Positions 12,801-27,800 are shown, counted from the first letter of the stretch. The stretch: 64,000 bases of DNA from Apostichopus japonicus (GCF_037975245.1 NC_092571.1:18562917-18626916), one strand, 5' to 3'. The notes: generated by a model from the sequence alone, not told the origin. Translations and numbers: made by a program.

Positions 12801-15800
12801 TGTGTTACTTTTATACATCAAATATAAAATTGGTCTGACCTTCCCTTCTTGAGATATCTTGTTTACAAGGTTTTCACAAATTGACCCCTGGTGACCCCAA
12901 ATGACCTTTGCCCCCACCAAAAACAATAGACTTCTTGTACTCAATGTGGTACTTCTACACACCACATATGAAATTGGTCTTACCTTCCCTTCTTGAGATA
13001 TCGTGTTTACAAGCTGGGCGTCACAAACGCACTCAAACATGCGTACACACGCATACGCCATCATGAATGCATAGGTTACGATTATCATCGCAAAAACCAA
13101 AAAGCCCACAGATTTCTTGACTTCACAACAAACACTGCTTCTGGTGAAAAGGAAATTTGTGCTCCCTGTAGAGTTACTGTAAGCGTCACAATTAATTAAA
13201 AACACCTCCGAAAGCTGGGAGCACAATTGCCTTGGTAGACAGCGCTATCTTTCAGGATAAATTAGTCCATGTCAATCTTCACATTTGGCAATTTACAACA
13301 CAGCGTAACTTTCCAAATGTCGTCATTTGTTCATGAATTGTGAAAGGCCAAAGCTCCTGGAACTAAGAGTATAAATGCTGGCAGTGAAGAAAACAAATGG
13401 TCAATGTAATAAGGAGTTGTAACTGGCTATCTCTGTGTGTATGAAGAGTTGTAACTGGGTGTGTCTAGTGTGTCTAGTTTTGCATATATTAGGAAGGGGA
13501 AAAACTGTATCAATTGACATATTACCAAATTGAATGCATATTTTGATTGTCATTTAAAGAACTTTCTGTATTTATTAACTGAAAATCTGTCACTGAAACG
13601 TTATGAAGTAAAAATTGTCTGATTATTGCTAGCTTTCCATTACCAACCCCAAAGTACTTTACACCCTCCCTGTATCAACCCTTACCAAAGTATATTTCTA
13701 GTTACACCACTACTGGCTATGGAGAGATACAGAACTAAGCTAAGAACAAAACCATTTGAAGATTGACATTGTTAAATTTCTGTTGAGTACTTTTCATTGT
13801 TGGACACTTTAATGATTAGTCTAGGAAACAAGTACTATGCAGCCCCATACTGAGATGAAGTTTCTTGTATATATCTTCTTGCTAGGAACACATGGAAGAT
13901 TATGTTGTTAATTCTCAAACATTTTTTTTTTATTCCTCCTGTATTTTTACTTGTTTCAACATTTTTTCTTTTTCTCTTCCAGCATAGGTAAATACATATT
14001 CATTCATACTTAGTAAAGATTCCTAAATCCTATTGGTCCATTCAGGTCAGCTGACCGTGGTTAATCCTGTGAGTAACGCACGGTAAAATTACGGGGCATC
14101 ACTTTAATAAATCTTTGGTTACATGTAACCAAAAATGTTTTGTTTTATGATTTTTCCCCCACACAAATGGTAGTGTATGAATGAACAGGGTTAATCAACG
14201 GTCTAGCGTGCGTTACTCACATGATTAATGCACTCTGGGTGTTAATGCTATCGCTGGATGCACTCGGGCTCCGCCCTCGTGCATCGCTTGCATTATTCCC
14301 CGATCGTGCATTAATCCTGTGAGTAACGCACGCTAGACCGTTGATTAACCCCTTATTCTTGCACTTTTCATGAAACTGTGTCATCCACTGAACTGTCTGC
14401 TTGTAGCAATATCTTAAACAGCAGGCCTTTCAACAAAGGTTCACTTGAAAACATAAGAAAGAAAGTGCATCTTTCTCAAATCAAAAGGAAATCATACCTG
14501 GTTACAAGTCTGTCTAAAAGCTAATTCACAAAATATTACATGAAAGGGCCTTGCAGATGATGTGATTGTTGTCTTTAATTTGACAGATAAGATGCAAACT
14601 ATTTCAACATCAGGATTTACAGAACATCAGGTTAATATGTTCTATACTGTAACAGGAAAATTTCATACAAATTATGGTTAGATATTATGCTTATATGTTT
14701 TCAGCTCGGCTTGGGCGAGTTACCAGACTCCTACTTGGAGTTGAGAACTCTTGCTTAGGAGTTGATTAACAACTCCTGCTCATTTGGGGTTGCAAATCAT
14801 GATTTTTAGGGGGCAAGATTATACCAGAAAACCCAATATTTATCATTTACAACTGTCCTGAGATCAGGCCGATAGTTTACACATTCAAAGTTTGACAAGA
14901 CAGTCACCCATAAGTAATCTGTACATCAAGTGAGAATCTGAATTGGTTTTGCAAACAATTACATATATGGGACAGCAAATGTCTTTCAAAACTCCTAAGA
15001 TTAGTCTATGGAGTTTTTAACATATATGTAATGTTAAACATTACATATCATACAACAGTTATTTGCAATCCACTGGAATCTCATTGGTTTCAAAGTTTTT
15101 GTGAATGACACATTTTGTTGGAATTCAGTTGTTGGGTGGCAAAGCAGCCTCATGGCTTTTGTTGCTGTCCTTTAAAGTACTGAAACTAGGCTAGGGCAAC
15201 TCCTAAAATTTGGAGTTAAGTACTCTCTGCCTAGGGAGTTGGTGACAAAGAGTAGCATCAAGACTCCTTCCTCATTCAACTTGATTACTACAAAAGGATT
15301 GATAAGTAGGCCTATAGACACTGTCAGCCCATATAACAGTATTGGCCATGATGCATTGTACACTGTGTTTACAAATTACAGTAGAGAAAGCCTACTTAAT
15401 TTGAACATATCAGGAAATCCTCTGCTTTATGTGCAGACAAAATAGCAATAATCATGTAACTTTGTAACAAGTCAATGGATAGTCCAAGTTTCAGCTACTT
15501 AAAATCCAGTAATGAGTCTTTTCAGCTGATAAGATAAGAATCCAATCCTTGTGTCACGCTTTTTGCTTTAATAGTAAAAAGTAACTTCAGAAATGGTTAG
15601 GCTTCATTGTGACGAACGTTTAACAATGGAAGGGTAGTGTTAATCTGTTAACACAGAAGGTAGATTGGGAAGGAAGAAGAAGCGGTTGTTGACCCTGAAG
15701 TAGGTCAGTCACTTGTTGACCCTGAAGTAGGTCAGTCTGTTGTTGACCCTGAAGTAGGTCAGTCTGTTGTTGACCCTGAAGTAGGTCAGTCAGTTGTTGA

Positions 15801-18800
15801 CCCTGAAGTAGGTCAGTCGGGGCGCTGTGATGAAATGTTACCAATTCTTTTAAGCTAGGTAGAATTGAGTGCATATGTAGAATGGAGACAGTTAATAAAG
15901 TCCATGTGAAGTTAATCCATTCCTTACTCTACTACTTCTCAAGAGAAGTCCCTTTTATGCATTTCCTTCCATCTTCAAGTGCTGCAACAGACAACTAACC
16001 TTAGGTTCTTCTTTACTTGGGGATCTGTCAATGCCATATGCACTAACAAAAGACCTGGAGTGGCTGCTGCCCCCGTGTTCTACAATACCCCTCGAAGATG
16101 GTTCATTTGGGTCCACGTAACTGTGGACTTGGTCATCAGTATCGCTATCTTCAGAGAAGGTATCCCATTCATCTGATCCCCAACTGGAGTCAGACTCTTC
16201 TGGTGCTACATACTCATCATCAGCCATACCCAGGATGTCATCATAAAGGTCATCATCAATGAAAAATCCTGAAGAATAGGAAACAATATTCACAGTCAAT
16301 TGATGATGATGACGACGATGATGATGATAGTCATCATAAAGGTCATCATCAATGAAAAATCCTGAAGAATAGGAAAACATTATTCAGTCAATTGATGATA
16401 ATGATGACGATGATGATAGTCATCATAAAGGTCATCATCAATGAAAAATCCTGAAGAATAGGAAACAATATTCACAGTCAATTGATGATGATGATGACGA
16501 CGATGATGATAATAGTCATCATAAAGGTCATCATCAATGAAAAATCCTGAAGAATAGGAAAACATTATTCAGTCAATTGACGACGACGGCGGCGATGACA
16601 ACTAGATATAACATAATTGTGAAGTAAAGCTGAGGATCATTTCCATTGCTAGTGAACAAGGAAAGGTTAATACCTTCAATGGGCATAAACCACAGTTAAA
16701 GTTTTATTTTTTCTATCTTTCACATATATCTTAATGTTCCTTAGCTGACCTAGCTAAATGCAGTCTGCTTCTCAGACTACGTCTGCTTGGAATGCATCAT
16801 TCTGTATCTTTATTGCAAGAAATGGAAATAAATTTCTCAATCTAGTTTAAACTTAGGGATACATCTCATCTCCTATTACTTTGCATGGTTATAAAGTATG
16901 GGATACTTCATTAATGTAACTCCTAGTGATTCATCTTATAAGAACCAAGATATTTCAGTTATCCACCATGAATTCAATAATTATTCTCAAAGATGCAATT
17001 CCTAAATGCTTTAGATTCACATCTGATCTCCTATAAGCTGTATTTTTCAGCACGTAGACATTGGTCTCTATCAATATTGGCAAGTCAACATTGCCGTCCC
17101 ACCGTAACATCATATCATAACAAAACGTCCCTAAGGAACTTGTACTGAAGAGAATATTGGAAACAATTGGATTACTTCTTTAATAATTGTTTCTACAATC
17201 CAATTACGACTGTCTGGGAGTTTCTTCACTTTGCTCGCAGCAGACATTGACATTTCAAGACTAGCCTCAAGGAGCAGAAGCTTCTTTCACGTAAAAGTAA
17301 ATTAGAACATTCAACTTTTGGCTGAAAAGTTGTTTTCGTTTTCTTCTCGTTCTCATTCTGTGGGTGATATTTCTGTACTGAGTCAGTTGAAGACAGGTTT
17401 GGATCTTTTTGGTATGAACGTTAACAAAACATATTGGCAATACCATCATTTCAATATCTAATGCCTGTCTGAAAAATTTGAAAGTTTAAAGATTATAGTT
17501 ATAATGCAGAGGTACAAATGGTCTCTTTCAAGGGGCAAAAATGTTTATTTTCACTTGCTACTACTCTAGGGTTATTTATTGGAGTCAGGAATTTCCATAA
17601 GTAGATCTTACCACACTCTCTATAAAGTAATACATCAGTGACAATACACTTAGAACGCATTCTATAAAAAAATACCTAGTCACAATACACCTATAATGCA
17701 TTCTTTAATAGCCCTGTTCACAATGCACCTAAAATGCATTCTTTAATAACTCAAGTCACAATGCACCTACAATACATTCTTTTATCACCCTACCCACCAT
17801 GCACCTAAAATGCATTCTTTAATAACTCAAGTAACAATGCACGTAGGATGCATTCTTTAATATCACTTGTCATAACGCATCTACACAATGCATTCTTTAA
17901 TAACCCTAGTAACAATACACCTACAATGCATCATTTAATAACCTTTGTCGCCATGCACCTACAATGCATTCTTCTTTAATATCACTATTCACAATGCACC
18001 TAGGATGCATTCTTTAATATCAATAGTCATTATACACCTAGGATGCATTCTGTAATAACCTTAGTTGCGATGTATCTAGGATGCATTCTTTATTAACCTT
18101 AGCTCCGATGTATCTAGGATGCATTCTTTAATAACACTAGTCAAAATGCACCTAAAATGCATTCTTTAATAACCCAAGTCACAATGCACCTACAATACAT
18201 TCTTTAATCACCCTACCCACAATGCAACTAGAATGCATTCTTTAATATCATTAGTCACAATGCACCAAGGATGCATTCTATATCATCCCTAGTTGCAATG
18301 TGCCTACAATGCATTCTTTCATATCACTATTCACAATGCACCTACAATGCATTCTTTAATATCACTAGTCATAATACACCTAGGATGCATTCTGTAATAA
18401 CCTTAGTCGCAATGTACCTAGGATGCATTCTTTAAAACCTGAGTCACAATGCACCTGGGATGCTTCTTTAGTCTCAATGCACCTGTAATGCATTCTTTAA
18501 TCACCCTACCCACAATGCACCTAGGGTGCATGCTTTAATATCACTAGTCACAATGCACGAAGGATGCATTCTTTAATAACCCTAGTCACAATGCACCTAC
18601 AGTGCATTCTTCTTTAATATCACTAGTCACAATTTACCTAGGATGCATTCTTTAATATCACTAGTCATAATACACCTGGGATGCATTCTTAAATAACATA
18701 AGTCGCAATGTACGTAGAATGCATTCTTTAATAACCATAGTTGCAATGCACCTACAATGCATTCTTTAATCACCTTAGTTGCAATGCACCTAGAATGCAC

Positions 18801-21800
18801 TCTGTACTAACCCTGTTCACAATGAACCTAAAATGCATTCTTTCATAACTCAAGTCACAATGCACGTAGGATGCATTCTTTAATATCACTTGTCATAACG
18901 CATCTACACAATGCATTGTTTAATAACCCTAGTTGCAATGCACCTACAATGCATTCATTAATATCACTAGTCACAATTTACCTACTGTAGGGTGCATTAT
19001 AAATTTAATATCACTAGTCATAATACACCTAGGATGCATTCTTTATTAACCTTAGCTCCGATGTACCTAGGATGCATTCTTTCATAACACTAGTCAAAAT
19101 GCACCTAAAATGCATTCTTTAATAACCCAAGTCACAATGCACCTACAATATATTCTATAATAACCCAAGTCACAATGCACCTACGATACACTCTTTAATA
19201 TCACTAGTCACAATACAACTTAGATGCATTCTTTAATAACGCAAGTTGCAATACACCTAGGACGCATTCTTCAATTTCACTAGTACATGCATGATGAATG
19301 CGTAACAACTCTGACTGCATATGACTCCTTTAAGCTGGATTTATCACTTTCATGATCGATCTGCATTAAGGTTCCACATGGTACAGTGTCAACACCTAAA
19401 ACAGAATGCCATTTTTCTTACTATCATTTTACTTTCAGCAAGCTCTGTATACATAAGACCTACTACAGTGAGGGAGCTGGCCCCAACCCTTATACTGTGG
19501 AATGATTTAACTTGTGATGACTTGGAGTCTTCATACATTTACCCCAAAGCCTTGACAGAAACACCATTTTATTAATGCAGATAAATGGCAAGACATGAGG
19601 ACAGGACGCAGAGTTTCAAGTGAGAAATATCTGATGATATTAAAAGGGATGGAGCAAAGGCCAAGTTCAGGCGGATAAAAGTGATACTAGAATGCAAAGT
19701 CTGTTTCATCTTAAAACAGAGACTGGGGCACCTAGAGGAGCATTAGATCAAGGCTGTTTATGGCTTTTAGAGGAATTGCAAGACAAAAATACCATACACT
19801 TGTAGGAATCATTCCATATAACAGTATATTCCAGTTATATATGGAATACCATACACTTTTAGGAATCATACACTTTTAGGAATCATAACAGTATATTCCA
19901 GTTATATATGGAATGTGGTCCTTAAGAAAAATTTCTCTGGATGAGATGGTACAGTGAGGGGTAGGGATATAATGGGTAGGTTGGATGAGATGGTACAGTG
20001 AGGGGTAGGGATATAATGGGTAGGTTGAATGAGATGGTATAGTGAGGGATAGGGATATAATGGGTAGGTTGAATGAGATGGTATAGTGAGGGATAGGGAT
20101 ATAATGGGTAGGTTGGATGAGATGGTACAGTGAGGGGTAGGGATATAATGGGTAGGTTGGATGAGATGGTACAGTGAGGGGTAGGGATATAATGGGTAGG
20201 TTGGATGAGATGGTACAGTGAGGGGTAGGGATATAATGGGTAGGTTGCATGAGATGGTATAGTGAGGGATAGGGATATAATGGGTAGGTTGGATGTGATG
20301 GTACAGTGAGGGGTAGGGATATAATGGGTAGGTTGGATGAGATGGTACAGTGAGGGGTAGGGATATATTGGGAAGGTAGACTATCTAAAGAGTTTAAGCA
20401 TCTCTTGTCAAATTAAGGCAACAAAGCAAGATTATATTAAAGGTGTAATAAGGGAAGGAATCTTGCTTCAGTTTTTGGTTTTATATCTACTAAAGGCAGA
20501 AATAAACTGATATGTTTTTCTCACCATGTTCTCCTTCATCAAACTGTACATCTTCATAGTAAGTAGCACCGTCTTCTCTGTTACACTCCAGAGCATCAAA
20601 TCTTGATGCCAGATGAGATGGGGAAATGGTATAGCCCTGGTCTTCCTGAAAGCCTGGAGAGGACAAATGAACATAACAGGTCATATTAAAGTAAGTCACA
20701 CAGAAGGGGGTTGTATTTCAGTAATGGGAGAAGTGGAGATGGTATAGCCCTGGTCTTCCTGAAAGCCTGGAGAGGACAAATGAACATAGCAGATCATATC
20801 AATGTGAGTCAAATAGGTGGGGGCTGTATTTCAGTAATGGGAGAAAGTGGTAGGATCTAGAGGTCATCAGGGTATGCATATTACGTCCTGTCTGAAAGCA
20901 TTGATATTAATACACACTCAGCCTTAACTCAGCACTGTAGTTTACATTAAGTATACAGACAGCTCTTGGATCACCTCTGAAAGATTGATCAGAGCTGACT
21001 GAGTTAGATATTAGATTAAATGTTATATTCGACCATGTCTCCACCAGTCTGCAGTAGAGGACATGTTTTATGAAAGTACAGTGGCGTTTAATTGAACAGT
21101 CAAATCAGACAGTTTGAGGTCACAATATCATCATCACATAATAAAGTATGTAGCAGCCATTATTGTGCACTTTTCAATTCGTTTCCAATCTAAGGTCAAA
21201 TCTCTCCCTCTTATTAATGATTACAATCTGCGATATATATCTACATCAACATACAATATTACTCATATAGCTACAACATACATTATTATCAACATACATT
21301 ATTACTCATATAGCTATGTACATACATTATTATCAACATACATTATTACTCATATGGTCAATTCCACGGTGACTCGCGTGACATTTTTACTAAAATTCCT
21401 CTCTATTTAATATCATTAAACAAATAAAGAAATTACCTGGGAGAAAAGCATTTATGTAGTCAGTAAGGTAAGCCTTAATGCTTACAACAGTAGACAAAAA
21501 ATATTTATACCTCAAGTATTGGGGGTGAAATTGGCGAAAAACTAAACGTGACTCGCGTGACAGTTACTATTAGCAAAAATCAGAACGCACACACAAATGT
21601 TTGATTTCTTATGTCTTATTAAAATATTTCCAATCACTTTTTGTAATCATACCGAAGTTGAAAAACACCTCTACCTCAATTGCTATGCAACTTTGAAAAA
21701 ATGTTGTAACTCATGAAAATAACGATGAAGATGTATTGTGACTCGCGTGACAAGAAAACGTGACTCGCGTGACTAGTTCACTTTTCGGATAGTTCTAGAC

Positions 21801-24800
21801 CAAATGCAGTAGTGAATTGAAGGTACAGTACAGATCTTGCATAGTGAAATATAACATTCATTGGTCTAGAAAGTGTCCAAAAGGTACTTCCCTTGGGAAT
21901 ATCCAGATGATATTATATCCCCGAGTTACCTTCATGACTGCAGACAGTAGGTAATATACTGTACGGGTAGTACAGTTGTTCAGGCAATATATCTTGTCAA
22001 TTAATATTTGTAACAACATTTAGTCTGTTGAAGTCACTCATTTGAGAGTTATAGAAGAAAAAGATCTATCAAAATGTGATTCAAATTACCATTCTCATTT
22101 GTCATATTTGAATAAACCAAAAGTGTAATATTTGAGAAGATACATTCGCTCATAGGATTTTGGGAATGATTGAACAGTTAAAACCTTAAGGTTGTCAAGT
22201 CATAGCACATGGCATTGCCAGATACAAATATAGATTGTTTTTGTATATTACTTAAAAATCAATGACAAGTGCTAACTTTCCAAATGTGGTGATAAAATAG
22301 GCATTATATTGCGAATAAATTTTCATGATTTTAAATTCTGATACTTCAAATGAAATTATCATAATTAGTTGCATTATGTGTGCCCATATTATTCAAGTTG
22401 CCTAATTAAAGGGGAATGCATATATAATATCTTTAATCAGTGATTCATTCATCAAACTATAACATCCCTGCAAATTTCACACAGTAAATAGGTAGAAATA
22501 CTATCTTGATTTGACGTGACTCGCGTGACGTGACTCGCGTGACATTCGTAAAGGGTGATTTTCTGCAAAATTTGAATATCTTCTGAAAAGGAAAATTCAG
22601 TAATCCTTTTGGTATCTATGTGAAGACATGATATTCATTATTTGGAGTAAAACTATTGTGCAGGCAAGGAGAAAAAAAAAGAAAAACAGTCAATTTTGTG
22701 ACTCACGTGGCAGTAAATCGAGGGTGTTTACTGTTTTCAATTTACCACTGTTGTCTAATGCCTTGATGTCAAAATAAAATTGAAGCTATAAAGTGAGCAC
22801 TATGCTATAGCAAATATAATTAGTCCAACACACAGTTAATAGGTAGAAACACTATCTTGAATTGACGTGACTCGCGTGACGTGACTCGCGTGACATTCGT
22901 AAAGGGTGATTTTCTGCAAAATTTGAATACCTTCTGGAAAGGAAAATTCAGTAATCCTTTTGGTATCTATGTGAAGACTTGATATTCATTATTTGGAGTA
23001 AAACTATTATGCAGGCAAGGAGAAAAAAAACAAAAACAGTAAATTTTGTGACTCGCGTGACAGTAAATCGAGGGTGTTTTCAATTCACCACTATTGTCTA
23101 ATGCCTTGATGTAGAAAAAAAATTGAAGCTATTAAGTGAGCACTATGCTATAGCAAATATAATTAGTCCAAAACACTGATGATACCTATGATTAATATGT
23201 ACAAATCTGCACAAAATGAAATTTCACTGTATTTTTCATAATTTAGTTACTACGGGAACTATTTGTTATTACCGACCCCATAATCAAACAAATGATGTTT
23301 CTGGGGTAAAAAAATTATTTTTAGTAACTACAAGTATTCTATTTATTGGAAACTTATACAATTTTAATGTACAATGATTTTAAATTTTTTGGTATGATGT
23401 TGACCTTATCATGGAATTGACCATATAGCTATGTACATACATTATTATCAACATACATTATTACTCATATAGCTATGTACATACATTATTATCAACATAC
23501 ATTATTACTCATATAGCTATGTACATACATTATTATCAACATACATTATTACTCATATAGCTATGTACATACATCATTATCAACATACATTATTACTCAT
23601 ATAGCTATGTACATACATTATTATCAACATACATTATTACTCATATAGCTATGTACATACATCATTATCAACATACATTAGTACTCATATAGCTACAACA
23701 TACATTATTATCAACATACATTATTACTCATATAGCTATGTACATACATCATTATCAACATACATTATTACTCATATAGCTATGTACATACATTATTATC
23801 AACATACATTATTAAATATAGCTATGTACATACATTATTATCAACATACATTATTACTCATATAGCTACAACATACATTATTATCAACATACATTATTAT
23901 CAACATACATTATTACTCATATAGCTACAACATACATTATTATCAACATACATTATTGCTCATATAGCTACAACATACATTATTATCAACATACATTATT
24001 ACTCATATAGCTATGTACATACATTATTATCAACATACATTATTACTCATATAGCTACAACATACATTATTATCAACATACATTATTATCAACATACAAT
24101 ATTACTCATATAGCTACAACATACATTATTATCAACATACATTATTACTCATATAGCTATGTACATACATTATTATCAACATACATTATTACTCATATAG
24201 CTATGTACATACATTATTATCAACATACATTATTACTCATATAGCTACAACATACATTATTATCAACATACATTATTACTCATATAGCTATGTACGTACA
24301 TTATTATCAACATATATTATTACTCATATAGCTATGTACATACATTATTATCAACATACATTATTACTCATATAGCTACAACATACATTATTATCAACAT
24401 ACATTATTACTCATATAGCTACAACATACATTATTATCAACATACATTATTACTCATATAGCTATGTACATATATTATTATCAACATACATTATTACTCA
24501 TATAGCTATGTACGTACATTATTATCAACATACATTATTACTCATATAGCTACAACATACATTATTATCAACATACATTATTACTCATATAGCTTTCTGA
24601 CCAAACAAGAGTATCTCTGTGACACACATTTACCATATATTTTCCTCTTCAAAATTTGTAGTCATTAGGTAGAAAAGTTAAAAAATATTCATGCAAACTT
24701 TTTGTTTGTAATTATGAAATTATCTAGATGTTTCCCTTCAGGTTGTTATGATGTTGGAAGTATTTTGTTTGCTTTCCTGGAATATCTTGGAATTGTTAAT

Positions 24801-27800
24801 TTTCCTAATTTCCTAATTTCCTGGTGCATTAGCAATTTGTGCAAACTAATGTAATCAAATGACATTTCTGTGTACTTTGTATACGTTCTTGACACTACTC
24901 TGTATGGTAGCATATATCGTAGCTAAATAGGGTAGGGCATTGTGTAAAACTAAGTTAACAGTACTCTGCATGGTAACATATCATATCGTAGCTAAATAGG
25001 GTAGGGCATTGTGTAAAACTAAGTTAACAGTACTCTGCATGGTAACATATCATATCGTATCTAAACGATGACCAGGGTAATGTGTAAACTAAGTTAACAC
25101 TACTATGTATGGTAATATATCATATTGTGGCTCAATGAGGGTAGGGTATTGTGTAAAACTAAGTTAACACTACTATGCATGGTAAAATATCATATTGTGG
25201 CTTAACGAGGGTAGGGCATTGTGTAAACTAAGTTAACACTACTCTGTATGGTAACATATCATATTGTGGCTTAACGTGGGTAGGACATTGTGTAAACTAA
25301 GTTAACACTACTCTGTTTGGTAGCATATCATATTGTGGCTTAACGTGGGTAGGGCAATGTGTAAAACTAAGTTAACACTACTCTGTATGGTAACATATCA
25401 TATCGTATCTAAACGATGACCAGGATAATGTGTAAAACTAAGTTAACACTACTATGTATGGTAACATATCATATTGTGGCTTAAGGTGGGTAGGGCATTG
25501 TGTAAAACTAATTTAACACTACTATGTATGGTAACATATCATATTGTGGCTAAACGTGGGTAGGGCATTGTGTAAAACTAATTTAACACTACTCTGTATG
25601 GTAACATATCATATTGTGGCTTACGAGGGTAGGGAATTGTGTAAAACTAAGTTAACACTACTCTGTGTGGTAACATATCATATTGTGGCTAAACGTGGGT
25701 ATGGCATTGTGTAAAACTCATTTAACACTTCTATGTATGGTAACATATCATATTGTGGCTCAATGAGGGTGGGGCACCTGGTGAAATTTCATTGAAGTAC
25801 TGCAGTTGATCATGATGATAAAATGTTGACAAAAAGTGTTCTATATCGGTCTAATACCATTTTAAATGAATTTTCCTTAACTTTTTGACAGAATTGATAA
25901 TATTCACATATGCTAGGCCACTCCTATCATTACAAAATATGGAACATTACAACAAGTCAAAGGTTGGCACAGTCTGTGAGCAGTTCCACATTTACATCGT
26001 GCAAAATGAATATATGAGCTTGTTTAGTTTAGTTACTAACACTAGTCCAAACATTGGACTATGCCATATAACAAATAAGATACAATGTTGCTCAATACTT
26101 CAATAGGTTATCTTTCTTAAAGTTTCTTCTGCTTCCAATGTAGTGCCGAAAATAAATAGGCTAGTCTGCCTATTTATGGGTGAGCCATGGAACTAACGAC
26201 TTGACTAATTACCAACATTCAAACGCACTGTAGAGACATGACTGTACAAAAGCGTTTCAAGGTTCCAAAGGTACAGGAAGTCTTGATCAGGCTGACGGTT
26301 TGATGTTCACAGTAATATAAATGTGAAATCAGAATGATGCCGATGGGAATCAGCTCAGCTGCTAGTAATAGACCTACTGTACCGATGTGCTTACAACAAT
26401 AGAACAATGTTAGTACAATAGTAACCATTGTTTTTAGTACAACCATTGTGACACATAGGTGCATTGTTCTGTAGGTTTCTACTCTACCCAGGCAGCTTGC
26501 AAAGGTAGGACTGTCAGTCCTGATAGGATACGAATATTGAACATGTATCAGGGTGATAATGGGAGCCAATCTTCTGGTTTTACGATCCAACATAGTGTTA
26601 AATTTCAAGTTATTTTGGAGAGCTCACACACAAAATTTTTTATCCAACAACCAACACTACTCATATCTGGGGCAAAATGAAACAAATCTATGGAATAGTC
26701 CATACTTATTGGCAATGCCCTACCCTCCTTTTACAGTAAGTCACCATACAAAGCAGGTTTTATGCCAAACCATTGCAGCAAACAGTGGGGGTATATAGAT
26801 ATTTAGAGTACATCTGTCGTATATTAAAACCATGTACTGTAACAGCACTGTCCTTACACCTCCTGTTTGGCTGCTTACTATGATCCGTCAGAATTAATAT
26901 TTACATACTCCAGCACATTGTGACATAATCAGTCATACAGACATTTGTAATCAAGTCATTCATTTGATCAAGGTAAACTCCTTTATGAATATTTGCTTGA
27001 TGTGTTCTTGAGCTAAAGCAGCAGAATTATGATTGTGTTGACACAGGTACACAAGTTGTATGCAAAACATTGCATATCAACCTTTAGGTACTACTCTACA
27101 TAACTTATATGATAGGCTGCACAGATATTAATGTATGTAGAATTAATGATTGTGCTAAACTAGTCATAATTAACAACTGATCCTGATCATAAAATAAGAA
27201 TTATTATAACATTTTGATAGTTATGTTGAAGTAATAACTGTTGCAAGAAGAAAAACAAGATAAAGGAGAGGGCGAGAATTATGTTAAATCTCATCTTTTC
27301 AATAAATACAATCCCCTTGCATAAAACCAAGCTTTTATAAGATGATCTCACAGGTACTGCCAAAGTTCATTAAATCCAATCCCCTTGCATAAAACCAAGC
27401 TTTTATAAGATGATCTCACAGGTACTGCCAAAGTTCATTAAATCCAATCCCCTTGCATAAAACCAAGCTTCTATAAGATGATCTCACAGGTACTGCCAAA
27501 GTTCATTAAATCCAATCCCCTTGCATAAAACCAAGCTTTTATATGATGATCTCACAGGTACTGCCAAAGTTCATTAAATCCAATCCCCTTGCATAAAACC
27601 AAGCTTCTATAAGATGATCTCACAGGTACTGCCAAAGTTCATTAAATCCAATCCCCTTGCATAAAACCAAGCTTTTATAAGATGATCTCACAGGTACTGC
27701 CAAAGTTCATTAAATCCAATCCCCTTGCATAAAACCAAGCTTCTATAAGATGATCTCACAGGTACTGCCAAAGTTCATTAAATCCAATCCCCTTGCATAA

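Noticed and set aside
20645-20653. Alternative acceptor AG eight bases inside exon 20525-20653
   Set aside because: It would give phase 0, which does not match the phase-1 end of exon 60122-60668; the 20653 start does match.
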